A stretch of DNA of 64,000 nucleotides from Pipra filicauda (taxonomy: Eukaryota > Chordata > Aves > Passeriformes > Pipridae): contig NW_024104509.1 in NCBI RefSeq assembly GCF_003945595.2, forward strand, positions 2,418,001-2,482,000, given 5' to 3'. Numbering within the stretch: the first letter of the stretch is position 1; every line of letters starts with the position of its first letter. Made by a program: the position numbers and the translations under genes. The notes beneath the pieces were generated by a model that worked only from the letters and a program-made list of their open reading frames with translations, made no database searches and was not told the origin of the DNA. Below, in pieces: positions 13,531 through 22,064 of the stretch.

Positions 13531-14050
13531 TTACGGCGAATTGAGGGAGAGGGGGAGACCTCCAGGCCTTATGCTTCCAGCCCCATTACCTGCGAGGTGA
13601 ATGCCCTTCCCCCCACCCCAGCACGTGGCCCGGTTACCCCGCAAGGAGCACACACAGACCACCTGGGAGGGACGGACGAAAGAGGAAGTTTATTGTGGGG
13701 TTGGGGTTTATAAGGCTTTTAGGAAGGTCAAAGGGGACCAATCACAAGTTCAGGGTCACACAAAAGAAACCATCAGGTAAGGGGTCAACAGCCAATAGGA
13801 AGGGGTTAAACAAAGGACCAATGGGACACCTCGGGACACCTTCCCAGGACACCTTGTATGGGAGACAATAGCTTCACAGGGGGTGTTTGGGAGAGGGAGA
13901 CAGTGACACTGCAGAAAATACACAAACATGTTGAGACATGTTTAAACTACAGTAAAAGCTTCTGTTTCCATAGGGTTTGAGCTGTTTTCCTCACCAGTCC
14001 ATTTCTGGCAGGACTTTTTCCATACTGTATATGGCAAATGCATTGCCACA
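13531..14050 (-). repeat. ERV 3' LTR
   Basis: A 520-bp repeat, 98.8 percent identical to 19153-19672 (6 substitutions, no indels by eye). Read on the minus strand it begins TGTGGCAATG and ends CGCCGTAA. It carries ATTGG motifs (inverted CCAAT) near 13738, 13795 and 13819, TATAAA at 13712-13707 and AATAAA at 13694-13689. The first 35 codons' worth of its U3 continues the env reading frame to a TAA at 13944-13942. It directly follows the polypurine tract. Confidence 0.95.
13689..13694 (-). terminator. LTR poly(A) signal AATAAA
   Basis: Plus-strand TTTATT, so AATAAA on the provirus strand. It sits only about 13 nt after the TATA box. The transcription start would then fall at or just beyond the signal, which implies a very short R region with the signal in U3, as in betaretroviruses of the mouse mammary tumour virus type. 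The copy in the 5' LTR is at 19311-19316. Confidence 0.6.
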
Positions 14051-15726
14051 TCTCCTCCTTTTTTGTCTTCTAAAGCTGGATATGCTTTTAATGATTGAGA
14101 GGTTCTGGCACAACTGAGGAAACACGGAAAGACACACATAAAGAGAAACACTACAGAGAGTACTAGTACGATAACTACAATAATTTTCTTAATAGTGGAA
14201 GAGAGGCCTTTGAAGGGTAGCCAGCTGAAAAAATCATCAAAAGTCAGAGGATTAGTTTGCTTGATTTCATGAACTAAGGATTTAAGCTGATTAATCTGGG
14301 AGTGGATAGATTGGGAGTGATCAGAGAAGTTGAGGCAGCAGAGGCCTTCAAACTCCTGACACCCATGGCCATTTACTAGAAGGAGAAAATCTATTGCAGC
14401 ACGATTTTGTAACAAAGCTTTCTTATTGGTTTGAGTATCCTGTAAGAGATCATCAAGGGCAGCACTGGTGGCATTAGCTTCTTTTGCTAGCCAACATCCC
14501 ATTCTGGTAAGGAGAGTTAAGGCTTTTGTGGAGCCGACCATTGGAAGTATACCACTTATAATGTTTGCAGTGTTTGACCAAAAATGCATGTTGGAGTTGC
14601 ATTCTGCTGTGAATTCATTTAAGGACTGTAATTTTGCTAAAGGATGTTCTTCAACTGGATGTGGGGGTGCTGCAGCTACAGGGATCTGCACTGCTTTAGG
14701 TGGAGAAAGGGATTTTGGTTGTGATGGATAGAAGTTAAGAGGTGGGTGCAAACTTTGGAATTGCTTGCGCACTCTATGATGTGAAAAGGGTGAGGTTCTT
14801 TGGAGGTTACTGTTTCTTTTTGCACGATTTTTGGGAGGCCTTACAGGTAAAGATTTCATAAGGGTAGCTGGATTGTACAGTGCTAATTTTCCAAATGTAC
14901 AGGGGCCTCCGGCAGCTAATCTAGGAATCATATTCCAGACTCTAAGTCCACAAATTAAAAAGACTCCTTTTGGAAGGATAACCGAATCAGGGGTAGCATG
15001 TATCTGGTAAGGAACCTCTTCCTTGCACCAGAAACTGAAATTGGAATAAGGTCCATAAGAGGTGACATTAATTAACTCAGGAGGGGCAACATATTTGTTG
15101 TGAATGAAGTAAAAACAGAAAGGAGATATAATACTCCCCAAGATTTCTAATTCCTCAGGTCTCTGCCACTGATAGCTAAATGTCTGTCTGTCATGTGAAG
15201 TTTTTGCTGGTCTTGTGAGACAGTCCAAGAATGGATTCCTGAACTGATCGTGGTCATCACACCAGGGGATATACTGATTTCTAAAATTACCCCATTCGCT
15301 GGGTGTCCAGGGGATTCCTACCAGACAGGTCTTAAAAGGGTGAGAGGGATCTAAGGTAGAGAGACAGATAGAGTCAGTATTTAGTGATTGTGCCAGGTTT
15401 AGCCAAACATTTTGGCCAGAGAGCATTACCCAATTAGGAATTGTTGGAGGAGGTGTGGCAAGGGCTCCTGACATTAAGTCTTTCTGATTTGCTGGTGTTA
15501 TGCTGCATGCAAAAAACTGGATTATCCCGAAGATGATGCTGATGAGGGATCGCTTCCTGTAGCAGGTGCTGAATCCGTTGATGCTGGATCTGCTGCTGGT
15601 TGAGCTGGGAGGGAAACTTCTTGATGGATCCTCACTAGTCTGGACGGTATCCATCTTGGACCTGCTCCTGTGGAGACACAAGCGTGTCCTCTCCCCCAAA
15701 CAATTAGAGGGACAGGACCAAGCCAT
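13942..15726 (-). CDS. env: Envelope glycoprotein, alpharetrovirus-like, intact ORF
   Basis: Env precursor of 594 residues with no stop. The first 60 residues are a basic/Ser-rich leader overlapping the pol 3' end. A hydrophobic core (about 61-75) is the signal sequence. SU has eight visible cysteines and sites such as NVTS (220) and NFS (229). A furin-type site RAKR is at 301-304 and a second basic site RVRK at 318-321. TM has C376 and C411 bracketing a hydrophobic stretch, as in the internal fusion loop of alpharetroviruses. It also has NATS (418), an LQNRAAIDFLL heptad segment at 439-449 where class I Envs carry the so-called immunosuppressive domain, CX6CC at 456-464, and a membrane anchor at about 515-535. 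The last 35 residues are encoded by the 3' LTR. An unusual Pro-rich segment (about 325-365) separates the cleavage sites from the fusion loop. Role: receptor binding and membrane fusion. Expression would need splicing from the leader. The ATG lies in a GAGAATGG context. Function is untested. Confidence 0.93.
   Translation of the reverse strand: MAWSCPSNCLGERTRLCLHRSRSKMDTVQTSEDPSRSFPPSSTSSRSSINGFSTCYRKRSLISIIFGIIQFFACSITPANQKDLMSGALATPPPTIPNWVMLSGQNVWLNLAQSLNTDSICLSTLDPSHPFKTCLVGIPWTPSEWGNFRNQYIPWCDDHDQFRNPFLDCLTRPAKTSHDRQTFSYQWQRPEELEILGSIISPFCFYFIHNKYVAPPELINVTSYGPYSNFSFWCKEEVPYQIHATPDSVILPKGVFLICGLRVWNMIPRLAAGGPCTFGKLALYNPATLMKSLPVRPPKNRAKRNSNLQRTSPFSHHRVRKQFQSLHPPLNFYPSQPKSLSPPKAVQIPVAAAPPHPVEEHPLAKLQSLNEFTAECNSNMHFWSNTANIISGILPMVGSTKALTLLTRMGCWLAKEANATSAALDDLLQDTQTNKKALLQNRAAIDFLLLVNGHGCQEFEGLCCLNFSDHSQSIHSQINQLKSLVHEIKQTNPLTFDDFFSWLPFKGLSSTIKKIIVVIVLVLSVVFLFMCVFPCFLSCARTSQSLKAYPALEDKKGGDVAMHLPYTVWKKSCQKWTGEENSSNPMETEAFTVV
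14051..14064 (-). other. Polypurine tract
   Basis: On the provirus strand AAAAAAGGAGGAGA immediately precedes the TGTGG start of the 3' LTR. This is the RNase H-resistant primer for plus-strand DNA synthesis. Its exact abutment fixes the LTR start at 14050. Confidence 0.9.
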
Positions 15727-18128
15727 TCTCCTGTCAGGATATCCTTGTATTTTACCTTAGCTTCCCCCGTTTTTAATTTTCCAGCTCCAAAATGATGTCC
15801 AACAGGTGAAACATCCTCATGCAGCCTATTTAAAAAATTGAGGACATACAATGCCTTGTTTAAACATTCTGATGGAGAGAGACCTACAGTTGTTTTTTCT
15901 TGTTTTTTCAGCATATCTTTTAAGGATTTGTGAGTTCTCTCTACTATTGCTTGGCCCTGTGGAGAGTGAGGAATGCCAGTGGTGTGAACTATTCCCCACA
16001 TATTGAAAAATTCTTTAAGGGAAGCAGAAATGTATGACGGGGCATTATCTGTCTTAATTTGTTTTGGAACACCCATTATTGCAAATGCTGAGAGAAAATG
16101 TCTTTTAACATCTTTAGCTTTTTCTCCTGTATGTGCTGTGGCAACTATGAGACCTGAGCAAGTGTCTACTGATACATGTACATATTTCAACCTGCCAAAT
16201 CGTGGTACATGTGTAACATCTGATTGCCAGAGATCTAAGGGGCTAAGGCCTCTTGGATTAACTCCTTCAGATCTCACTGGAGTTACCAACTGACAGTCTG
16301 GACATGCAGACACAATGGCTTTGGCTTGAGAGGTGGATAACTGAAACATCTTTTTCAGTGATATAGAATTTTGGTGGAAAAAATTATGAGAAATTTTGGC
16401 TTTTTCAAAATTGTTAGGTGTAGGTGCTGTGTTAACTGGGAAAGCTGAATTTGCTGCTTTATCTGCCACAGCATTCCCTTCTGTAAGTGGGCCTGGGAGG
16501 CATGTATGTGATCTAATGTGAGTGATATAGAAAGGATGTTTCCTCTGTTGGATTACCAATAACAATGTTTTAAACAGGGTAAACAGCTTTTGATTGTTCA
16601 AATCTTTCAAGTAACTATTTTCTATGCGACTCACAACTCCTACAACATAGGCAGAATCTGATACCAAATTCAGAGGCTGTGGAAAAAGTTGGAACGCTCT
16701 TACCACGGCTGAAAGTTCAGCAATCTGAGATGAACCTTCAACTTGATGAACATCTGTTTTCCATTCTCCTTTTTCAAACCAGGCTACCACTGCATTACTA
16801 GACTTCCCTGATCCGTCTGTGAAGACTGTCACAGCTTTCTTCAAAGGGCTAGTAGAAAAGTTATTTCTCAGTCTGGGTTGAGATATGGAAAGGAACTGCA
16901 GAAAAGGAATTGCTGGTAGATGGGTTATCAATTTACCTGTAAAATCTGACATAACTAGTTGAAAATCAAACATATGCAAATCATAATAACGCAATTGAGA
17001 TTTTGACAGTGGCACATAAAGAAAATCTGGGTCTTTCCCAGACAGTTCTAACATTCGGAGCTTGCCTTTGTGACAGACTTTTGCAAGCATTTCAGGCAAA
17101 GTAACAATTGTCTTTGAAAACTGGTGACTGAGAAATACCCATTCCCACAAAAGAAATTTTTTGTTTTTAGAGTCTAATTGTCCTATCACAGCAAAAGGCT
17201 GTTTTGGTCCACGAAAGATTAGTAATGCAGTAGGTAATCCTTCTACTCTCCTGTTTACCTGTTGTTCTGAAATTTTCTGATTGATCATTTCAATAATATT
17301 TTTTGCTTCTGGTGTCAAGCGACGAGGAGAAGTTAGTTCTGCTTCTCCCTTAAGGAGCTGAAACAAAGGAGCTAAAAAATCTGTTGAGAAACCAAAAAAG
17401 GATCGTATCCAATTGAGATTTCCCAAAAGAGACTGCAGATCATTTAGTGTTTTTATTTTGGTGGGCAAGGTTACTGCTTGAGGCCTAAATGTTCTCTCTT
17501 CTATTATCAGACCAAGGTACTTCCACGGGGAGATTTTTTGCTCTTTTTCTGGGGCTATTTCTAACCCATGATTACTCAGGGTTTTTTTCACAGACTTATG
17601 TACCAATGTCAATTTGTCAGTATTAGGAGCACTTATCAATAAATCATCCATATAATGAAAAATGATAGCTTCAGGAAACTGAGATCGAACTGGTTCAATT
17701 ATATTGGACACCACAGACTGACAGATTGTGGGACTGTTTTTCATCCCTTGTGGCAATGTGAGCCAACTTAAACGTTTGGAGGGTTCAGCTGCATTAATAG
17801 CTGGAACAGAAAATGCAAATTTGTGTGTATCATTAGGATGGAGGTAAATATTAAAAAAACAGTCTTTAATGTCTAAAATGACAAGCGGCCAGTCTGCTGG
17901 GAGCATGGCAGGGGAGGGTAGCCCAGTTTGGAGGGCTCCCATCGGCTCTATGATATTATTGGCTTCTCGTAAATCATGTAACAACTTCCATTTCCCAGAT
18001 GATTTTTTGATTGTGAAAATAGGAAAATTCCATGGAGTGTTTGTGGGGACTAATCGGCTTTTATCCAATTGTTCTTTTACCAAATTATGAATTTGCCGCA
18101 ATTTTTCTCCTCTGAGGGGCCACGGCAC
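15522..18128 (-). CDS. pol: Pol: reverse transcriptase, RNase H and integrase (protease missing)
   Basis: The 868-codon frame is uninterrupted and in fact open back to 18167, after a TGA at 18168-18170. It has no ATG near its start, so a gag-pol type fusion was the original mode of expression (numbering here starts at a GTG). RT domain: WNFPIF and KWKLLHDLR near the N-terminus, first catalytic Asp in LDIKDCF (86), YMDD at 159-162, LPQGM at 125-129. RNase H: TDGSG (D438), E471, D491 and D556 are all present. Integrase: H581-x3-H585 and C609-x2-C612 zinc site, then D636, D694 and E730 with exactly 35 residues between the last two (DD35E). All catalytic residues are retained. Protease, dUTPase and the pol start are lost in the gag-pol deletion. 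The 3' end overlaps env. Known role of the family: copying viral RNA to DNA and integrating it. Confidence 0.95.
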   Translation of the reverse strand: MPWPLRGEKLRQIHNLVKEQLDKSRLVPTNTPWNFPIFTIKKSSGKWKLLHDLREANNIIEPMGALQTGLPSPAMLPADWPLVILDIKDCFFNIYLHPNDTHKFAFSVPAINAAEPSKRLSWLTLPQGMKNSPTICQSVVSNIIEPVRSQFPEAIIFHYMDDLLISAPNTDKLTLVHKSVKKTLSNHGLEIAPEKEQKISPWKYLGLIIEERTFRPQAVTLPTKIKTLNDLQSLLGNLNWIRSFFGFSTDFLAPLFQLLKGEAELTSPRRLTPEAKNIIEMINQKISEQQVNRRVEGLPTALLIFRGPKQPFAVIGQLDSKNKKFLLWEWVFLSHQFSKTIVTLPEMLAKVCHKGKLRMLELSGKDPDFLYVPLSKSQLRYYDLHMFDFQLVMSDFTGKLITHLPAIPFLQFLSISQPRLRNNFSTSPLKKAVTVFTDGSGKSSNAVVAWFEKGEWKTDVHQVEGSSQIAELSAVVRAFQLFPQPLNLVSDSAYVVGVVSRIENSYLKDLNNQKLFTLFKTLLLVIQQRKHPFYITHIRSHTCLPGPLTEGNAVADKAANSAFPVNTAPTPNNFEKAKISHNFFHQNSISLKKMFQLSTSQAKAIVSACPDCQLVTPVRSEGVNPRGLSPLDLWQSDVTHVPRFGRLKYVHVSVDTCSGLIVATAHTGEKAKDVKRHFLSAFAIMGVPKQIKTDNAPSYISASLKEFFNMWGIVHTTGIPHSPQGQAIVERTHKSLKDMLKKQEKTTVGLSPSECLNKALYVLNFLNRLHEDVSPVGHHFGAGKLKTGEAKVKYKDILTGEWLGPVPLIVWGRGHACVSTGAGPRWIPSRLVRIHQEVSLPAQPAADPASTDSAPATGSDPSSASSSG
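15727..15745 (-). promoter_or_regulatory. Candidate env splice acceptor
   Basis: On the provirus strand ATCCTGACAG precedes GAGAATGG by a few bases, placing an AG just upstream of the env ATG. The polypyrimidine tract is weak. It is proposed only because Env must come from a spliced message and the donor candidate lies in the leader. Confidence 0.3.
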
Positions 18129-18906
18129 AGCTCTGTCCCGAACAGTGTCTGTGGCAGCTATTCCATGTCAGGGGTGGTGGCTGAGGGAAGTCGGGGCTTG
18201 GGAGCAGCGGGATGGTTTCGCCTGCTCTCGGAGGGAGAGGGGGAGGGGGGCGGGGAGGGGTCCTGCTGGAGCTGGCTGCGGGCGGCTCCTTCTCCCCTCG
18301 CTGCAGCGGCGGCCGCGGCGGAGAGTCCCGGGGGGGGGCAGGGGCTGTCCCAATGGTGAAACCCGGGCTGGGGGTTGCCGCTGCGGGTTCCATCTGCGCA
18401 GGGGGCTGAGGCTGGCCAGTTCCAAAGCCTCCTGCTGTATCAGGGACCGGGGGCGCGGCTCCGCCATGTGCTGACCGCGATGGGGGGGGCTGAGGGGGGG
18501 TGCCTGCCCAGGGTTGCCGCTCGTGATCTCCGTTTCCCTCCTCCCCTGCTTCCCGCGGCAATTTCGATCTCCCACCCTCTCCTAGACCACGGAGGGAAGC
18601 TGCGCTGCTTTCTCGTTGGGGTTCAGAATGTTTTTCTTGCATTTCAAGAATTGTTACGATATGAGTCCAAGCTATGTTGGCATGTATTGCTGCTTTATCG
18701 TTGGAATTTGCAGCTATCCAAATCTGTCTGCCTAGTAATTCCCAATCTTTAGTCGTCAGACAGAAAGGAAGTTTAAAGTCAGTTTTAACCATAACTTTGG
18801 AAAGGCTTTTTAAGGATTTTTTGTTAGTCGATTTGCCATTACAACTTAATAAATTTTTCAAATGCTTATAGTTCTCTTTTTCTGTCTTAGTGAGGGATGC
18901 TCCCAT
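18085..18906 (-). pseudogene. gag: gag remnant: matrix domain plus Pro-rich segment, capsid and nucleocapsid deleted
   Basis: The 273-codon frame starts MGASLTK with Gly-2 for N-myristoylation, as in membrane-targeting retroviral matrix proteins. Residues 1-95 are a Lys-rich helical matrix-like domain with the pattern DWELLGRQIWIAA and conserved tryptophans. Residues about 120-245 are a Pro/Gly/Ala/Ser-rich low-complexity linker. No capsid major homology region and no CCHC zinc knuckle follow. Instead the DNA passes into the reverse transcriptase region around 18160-18200, and the gag frame reads about 25 out-of-frame codons there before stopping. Pol lies in the +1 frame relative to gag, so a single -1 frameshift across this junction would not reach pol. 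The product could still reach membranes but could not build a capsid. Domain call by composition and position. Confidence 0.8.
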
Positions 18907-18958
18907 TATTATTTTTTTTTGTTTGTTTCTTTATATAAGGGAATATGCCGGGTCTGCT

Positions 18959-18966
18959 CCTTACCT
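18959..18966 (-). promoter_or_regulatory. Candidate retroviral major splice donor
   Basis: AGGTAAGG on the provirus strand matches the AG/GTAAG consensus, with cleavage between 18965 and 18964. It lies in the leader about 60 nt before the gag ATG and could feed the env message. Confidence 0.45.
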
Positions 18967-19132
18967 AATGTCGTCAGGAAGGTTGAAGTACTCAAAGCAG
19001 GATGCTCTCTTGTGGTGATGCAACTTGCCAGTACTTTTGCCGCTTAGACCCGGTTCGCCGTTGCACATAAACTCGCCCCGTTTATGCGTTAGGATTGGTT
19101 TTATCTTCACAGAAGAGTTCAAACAATCTTGG

Positions 19133-19150
19133 CCTCACCACGTGGCACCA
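19133..19150 (-). other. Candidate primer binding site
   Basis: The provirus strand reads CGCCGTAA, then AT, then TGGTGCCACGTGGTGAGG. A TGG start two bases after the LTR end is the normal arrangement for a site complementary to a tRNA CCA end. The first seven bases fit a tRNA-His-type site, but the rest does not match any tRNA 3' end I can recall, so the primer is unassigned. Confidence 0.6.
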
Positions 19151-19152
19151 AT

Positions 19153-19672
19153 TTACGGCGAATTGAGGGAGAGGGGGAGACCTCCAGGCCTTAAGCTTCC
19201 AGCCCCATTGCCTGCGAGGTGAATGCCCTTCCCCCCACCCCAGCACGTGGCCCGGTGACCCCGCAAGGAGCACACACAGACCACCTGGGAGGGACGGACG
19301 AAAGAGGAAGTTTATTGTGGGGTTGGGGTTTATAAGGCTTTTAGGAAGGTCAAAGGGGACCAATCACAAGTTCAGGGTCACACAAAAGAAACCATCAGGT
19401 AAGGGGTCAACAGCCAATAGGAAGGGGTTAAACAAAGGACCAATGGGACACCTCGGGACATCTTCCCAGGACACCTTGTATGGGAGACAATAGCTTAACA
19501 GGGGGTGTTTGGGAGAGGGATACAGTGACACTGCAGAAAATACACAAACATGTTGAGACATGTTTAAACTACAGTAAAAGCTTCTGTTTCCATAGGGTTT
19601 GAGCTGTTTTCCTCACCAGTCCATTTCTGGCAGGACTTTTTCCATACTGTATATGGCAAATGCATTGCCACA
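19153..19672 (-). repeat. ERV 5' LTR
   Basis: A 520-bp partner of 13531-14050, differing at six positions. TATAAA (about 19334-19329) and AATAAA (19316-19311) are retained, so it may still have promoter activity directed leftward, away from TRPM3. The env C-terminal reading frame is present here too (stop at 19564), without the rest of env. Confidence 0.95.
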
Positions 19673-19678
19673 TGTATC
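19673..19678. repeat. ERV target-site duplication, right copy
   Basis: TGTATC, identical to 13525-13530, directly after the LTR end GCCACA. Confidence 0.85.
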
Positions 19679-22064
19679 CTTCTGTATAAGAGGTGTGAAT
19701 TAAAAAAAAAGTGGAAATAACATGTCTTAACATGTAAAATCATTTTGTATAACATGTTTAACTTTCTTAACCTGATTTTTTCAAATAATGTAAAAATAAA
19801 ATGCAATATTTTTTGTAAGCAATTTTCACTTCTGAGAAACTATGAGTCAGCAGATGTTTCAAAAGTGAGCAAATTTTTATTTCTGTTTTTTAAAGTATCA
19901 CTCTCACTTCTCCTTTTGTTACTTCTCTGCCACAAAATTTTAATTCAGGTTCCTCCTGCGTCTATTACCCACTCACTCCACCCCCTCTCACCACTAGAGG
20001 AGGTAACTACCAGATAATGTTTTCTGCATAAGAAAAGTTTAGCTGGTTATTCAGACCGGATATGGGAAATATAATGATACCTTTTGTTTTGTCCTAATTT
20101 TTTTTTAACCACGTAGTATTTTCTGAGTAACATAACTTGAAATTATTTTACTCCAATGTATTTCAGCCTAAACTAAAACCTTCCAATAAGAAAAAACAGT
20201 TAAGCATGCACTGGTTAGGATTTTGAGAGACCTTTCCAAGAATTTAATGTCAAAATTGCTCTTAAACTCAATTACTAAACTCATCCAAGAAATATATATT
20301 TAATGAATTCCTAGGGGTTTTAAAAAGGACTTGTTCAAGCAAGCAAGACAAGCAGTGCCAGCAAGCCTGGATTTCAGAGCAAATAGTGTACCAGGAAAGT
20401 GCTTGCAGCCTTATTTTCAAGTACACTGAATATACAGCTTCATTTCCCAGTGCTTTGGAGCCTGGATGTAAGCTGAAAATCAGGCTGCTAAATGAGCTCC
20501 AGAAACAAAAGGGTAAACAGTGTTCACAAACTCTTGTTTTCTGTTTTAGTAGGCGTTGATTTTGTGTCACTAATTTCTTTAACATACTGCTTTAATTAAC
20601 ACTATTTCCTGAGGCCTCCTGTTCATGTATTTATTTTTGCTACTTTTACACAAACAGAAGGTAATATTTTTCTCAAGTTGAAGTAAAAAAGACTACTGTG
20701 CACAAATAGCAAATGTCTTTCTCAAGTGTCAAAAACAAACCCCCAAGCGCTAGGAATGTGAGAAAGATACTTTGTTTTAACAGCTCAGTCTAAACAAGTC
20801 ATTAGTTTAACTGTGAACCACCAGGGCACCATGGAAAAGGATGCACTGCTAGTAGATGTGAAGTCAGATGAAAGCTTTCAGTAATTGTAAACTATATTTA
20901 TACCATTTTGAGCTCAACATAACAAAGCTTGGGTACATAGCTGACGCATAAAGGCTAAGTGGACGTATTAAATGAGTAATATTACCTGCTTTCTGGAAAA
21001 CACATCTAATCTGAGGCTATATGACGTCAGTCAGATTCAAGTATTTTCAAAATACTTGGATGCAATCTGTCATCAGAAGGAATTATTTTTAGTTTGATAA
21101 GAACCCAGCTAAAACAAGATTTCAGGATAATTATAAAACAAGTAACTATTAATTTCCAAGGAAAAGATGCTGTTATTTTTAGCATAATTAATCAAAGCCT
21201 AAGTACTTGGAGCATCCCAGGTGAAATCCTATTTTGTAGTTGGCTTTGACTTTATAGGATAAATAATTTCTCCTTCATCTAATAATAGTTTATTATTTAG
21301 AGAGGTGTTGCAAAAAAAAAGTTGGCTTTAAGGTATTTTTTCCTAGATTTCTCACTAGGATGGAAGCCTTATTAAGGTAGTGTTGAGAATTTAATGAAAA
21401 GTCTTAGAAGTCAACACATAGTTTTTCAGGTTAAGGTGATGTGGATGGGGTGATACCACACACCTAGGGAAGTCTGGTTGTGAGAATGCCTCATACTAAA
21501 AAGCTACTGTTGAAATAAGATTTCTTCGTGATGATGCTAGGTTAATTCCTAGTTTTCTGTAATCTTGATAGGTCATATGATTTGTGCTGCATTCATAACA
21601 GTTGACAAAACCACCACTTTTCAGAAATTTCCCTTTCTGAGTTCTCACTGGAGTTGTACTTCAATCTGGCAGGTCTTTTGAGCTTTCTGTTTGTAAGTTG
21701 AACTATGTTTCTAATAAAATAACTACTGTCAGTGTATCTGTTTTCTGACCAAAATAATTCTCTTCCTCTTTTAGTTCTATAGAATTGGTGTGGTAGTGGA
21801 GGGAAGGCCTCAACCAATCTGTAAGGTGGATGAGGCTTGGAAAAAAATGTGATTATGAGAGCCCAAATAAGAGAAAAAGTTCATGGATTTTTGTTTAAGT
21901 TACTGCCTATGCTTTTTAAAAAAATCATCTTTTTGTTTGCAAACAAGTTTTAATATATGAGTCTTTGAAGAGATTTATGTTTAGAACAATATATTTTGTC
22001 ATTAACTCTTCATGCTGTAACTGTATCCACAAAACCCTGTGACTGTGTGTTTTTGTTTAGGAAT
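19679..22064. other. Non-coding AT-rich stretch
   Basis: No supportable gene or clear repeat. Confidence 0.5.

Larger units (their letters stand above)
18907..19152 (-). other. ERV 5' untranslated leader
   Basis: 246 bp between the 5' LTR and the gag ATG. It holds the primer-binding-site candidate at its start and the splice-donor candidate near its end. Packaging signals would be expected here, but I cannot point to one. Confidence 0.75.
13531..19672 (-). mobile_element. Class II endogenous retrovirus, internally deleted provirus
   Basis: A 6142-bp provirus lies on the minus strand, bounded by 520-bp LTRs and a 6-bp duplication TGTATC. In transcription order (right to left) it has the 5' LTR, primer-binding-site candidate, leader with splice-donor candidate, gag matrix remnant with Pro-rich tail, RT-RNase H-integrase, env, polypurine tract and 3' LTR. 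Capsid, nucleocapsid and protease are absent, so the element is about 2 kb or more shorter than a complete genome of this type. The 6-bp duplication, Gly-2 gag start, YMDD box and DD35E integrase place it in the class II (alpha/beta-like) group. LTR divergence of 6/520 (1.2 percent) points to an insertion a few million years old at usual avian neutral rates. Pol and env frames are still open. It is antisense to TRPM3, about 43 kb upstream of its exon. Confidence 0.95.

Noticed and set aside
13942..15726. Domesticated syncytin-like host gene
   Set aside because: Env is intact, but the provirus is young and complete with both LTRs, so intactness does not need host selection. No expression or conservation evidence is available.
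18168..18575. Pro/Arg-rich 135-codon minus frame over gag
   Set aside because: It is the alternate frame of the gag Pro-rich segment.
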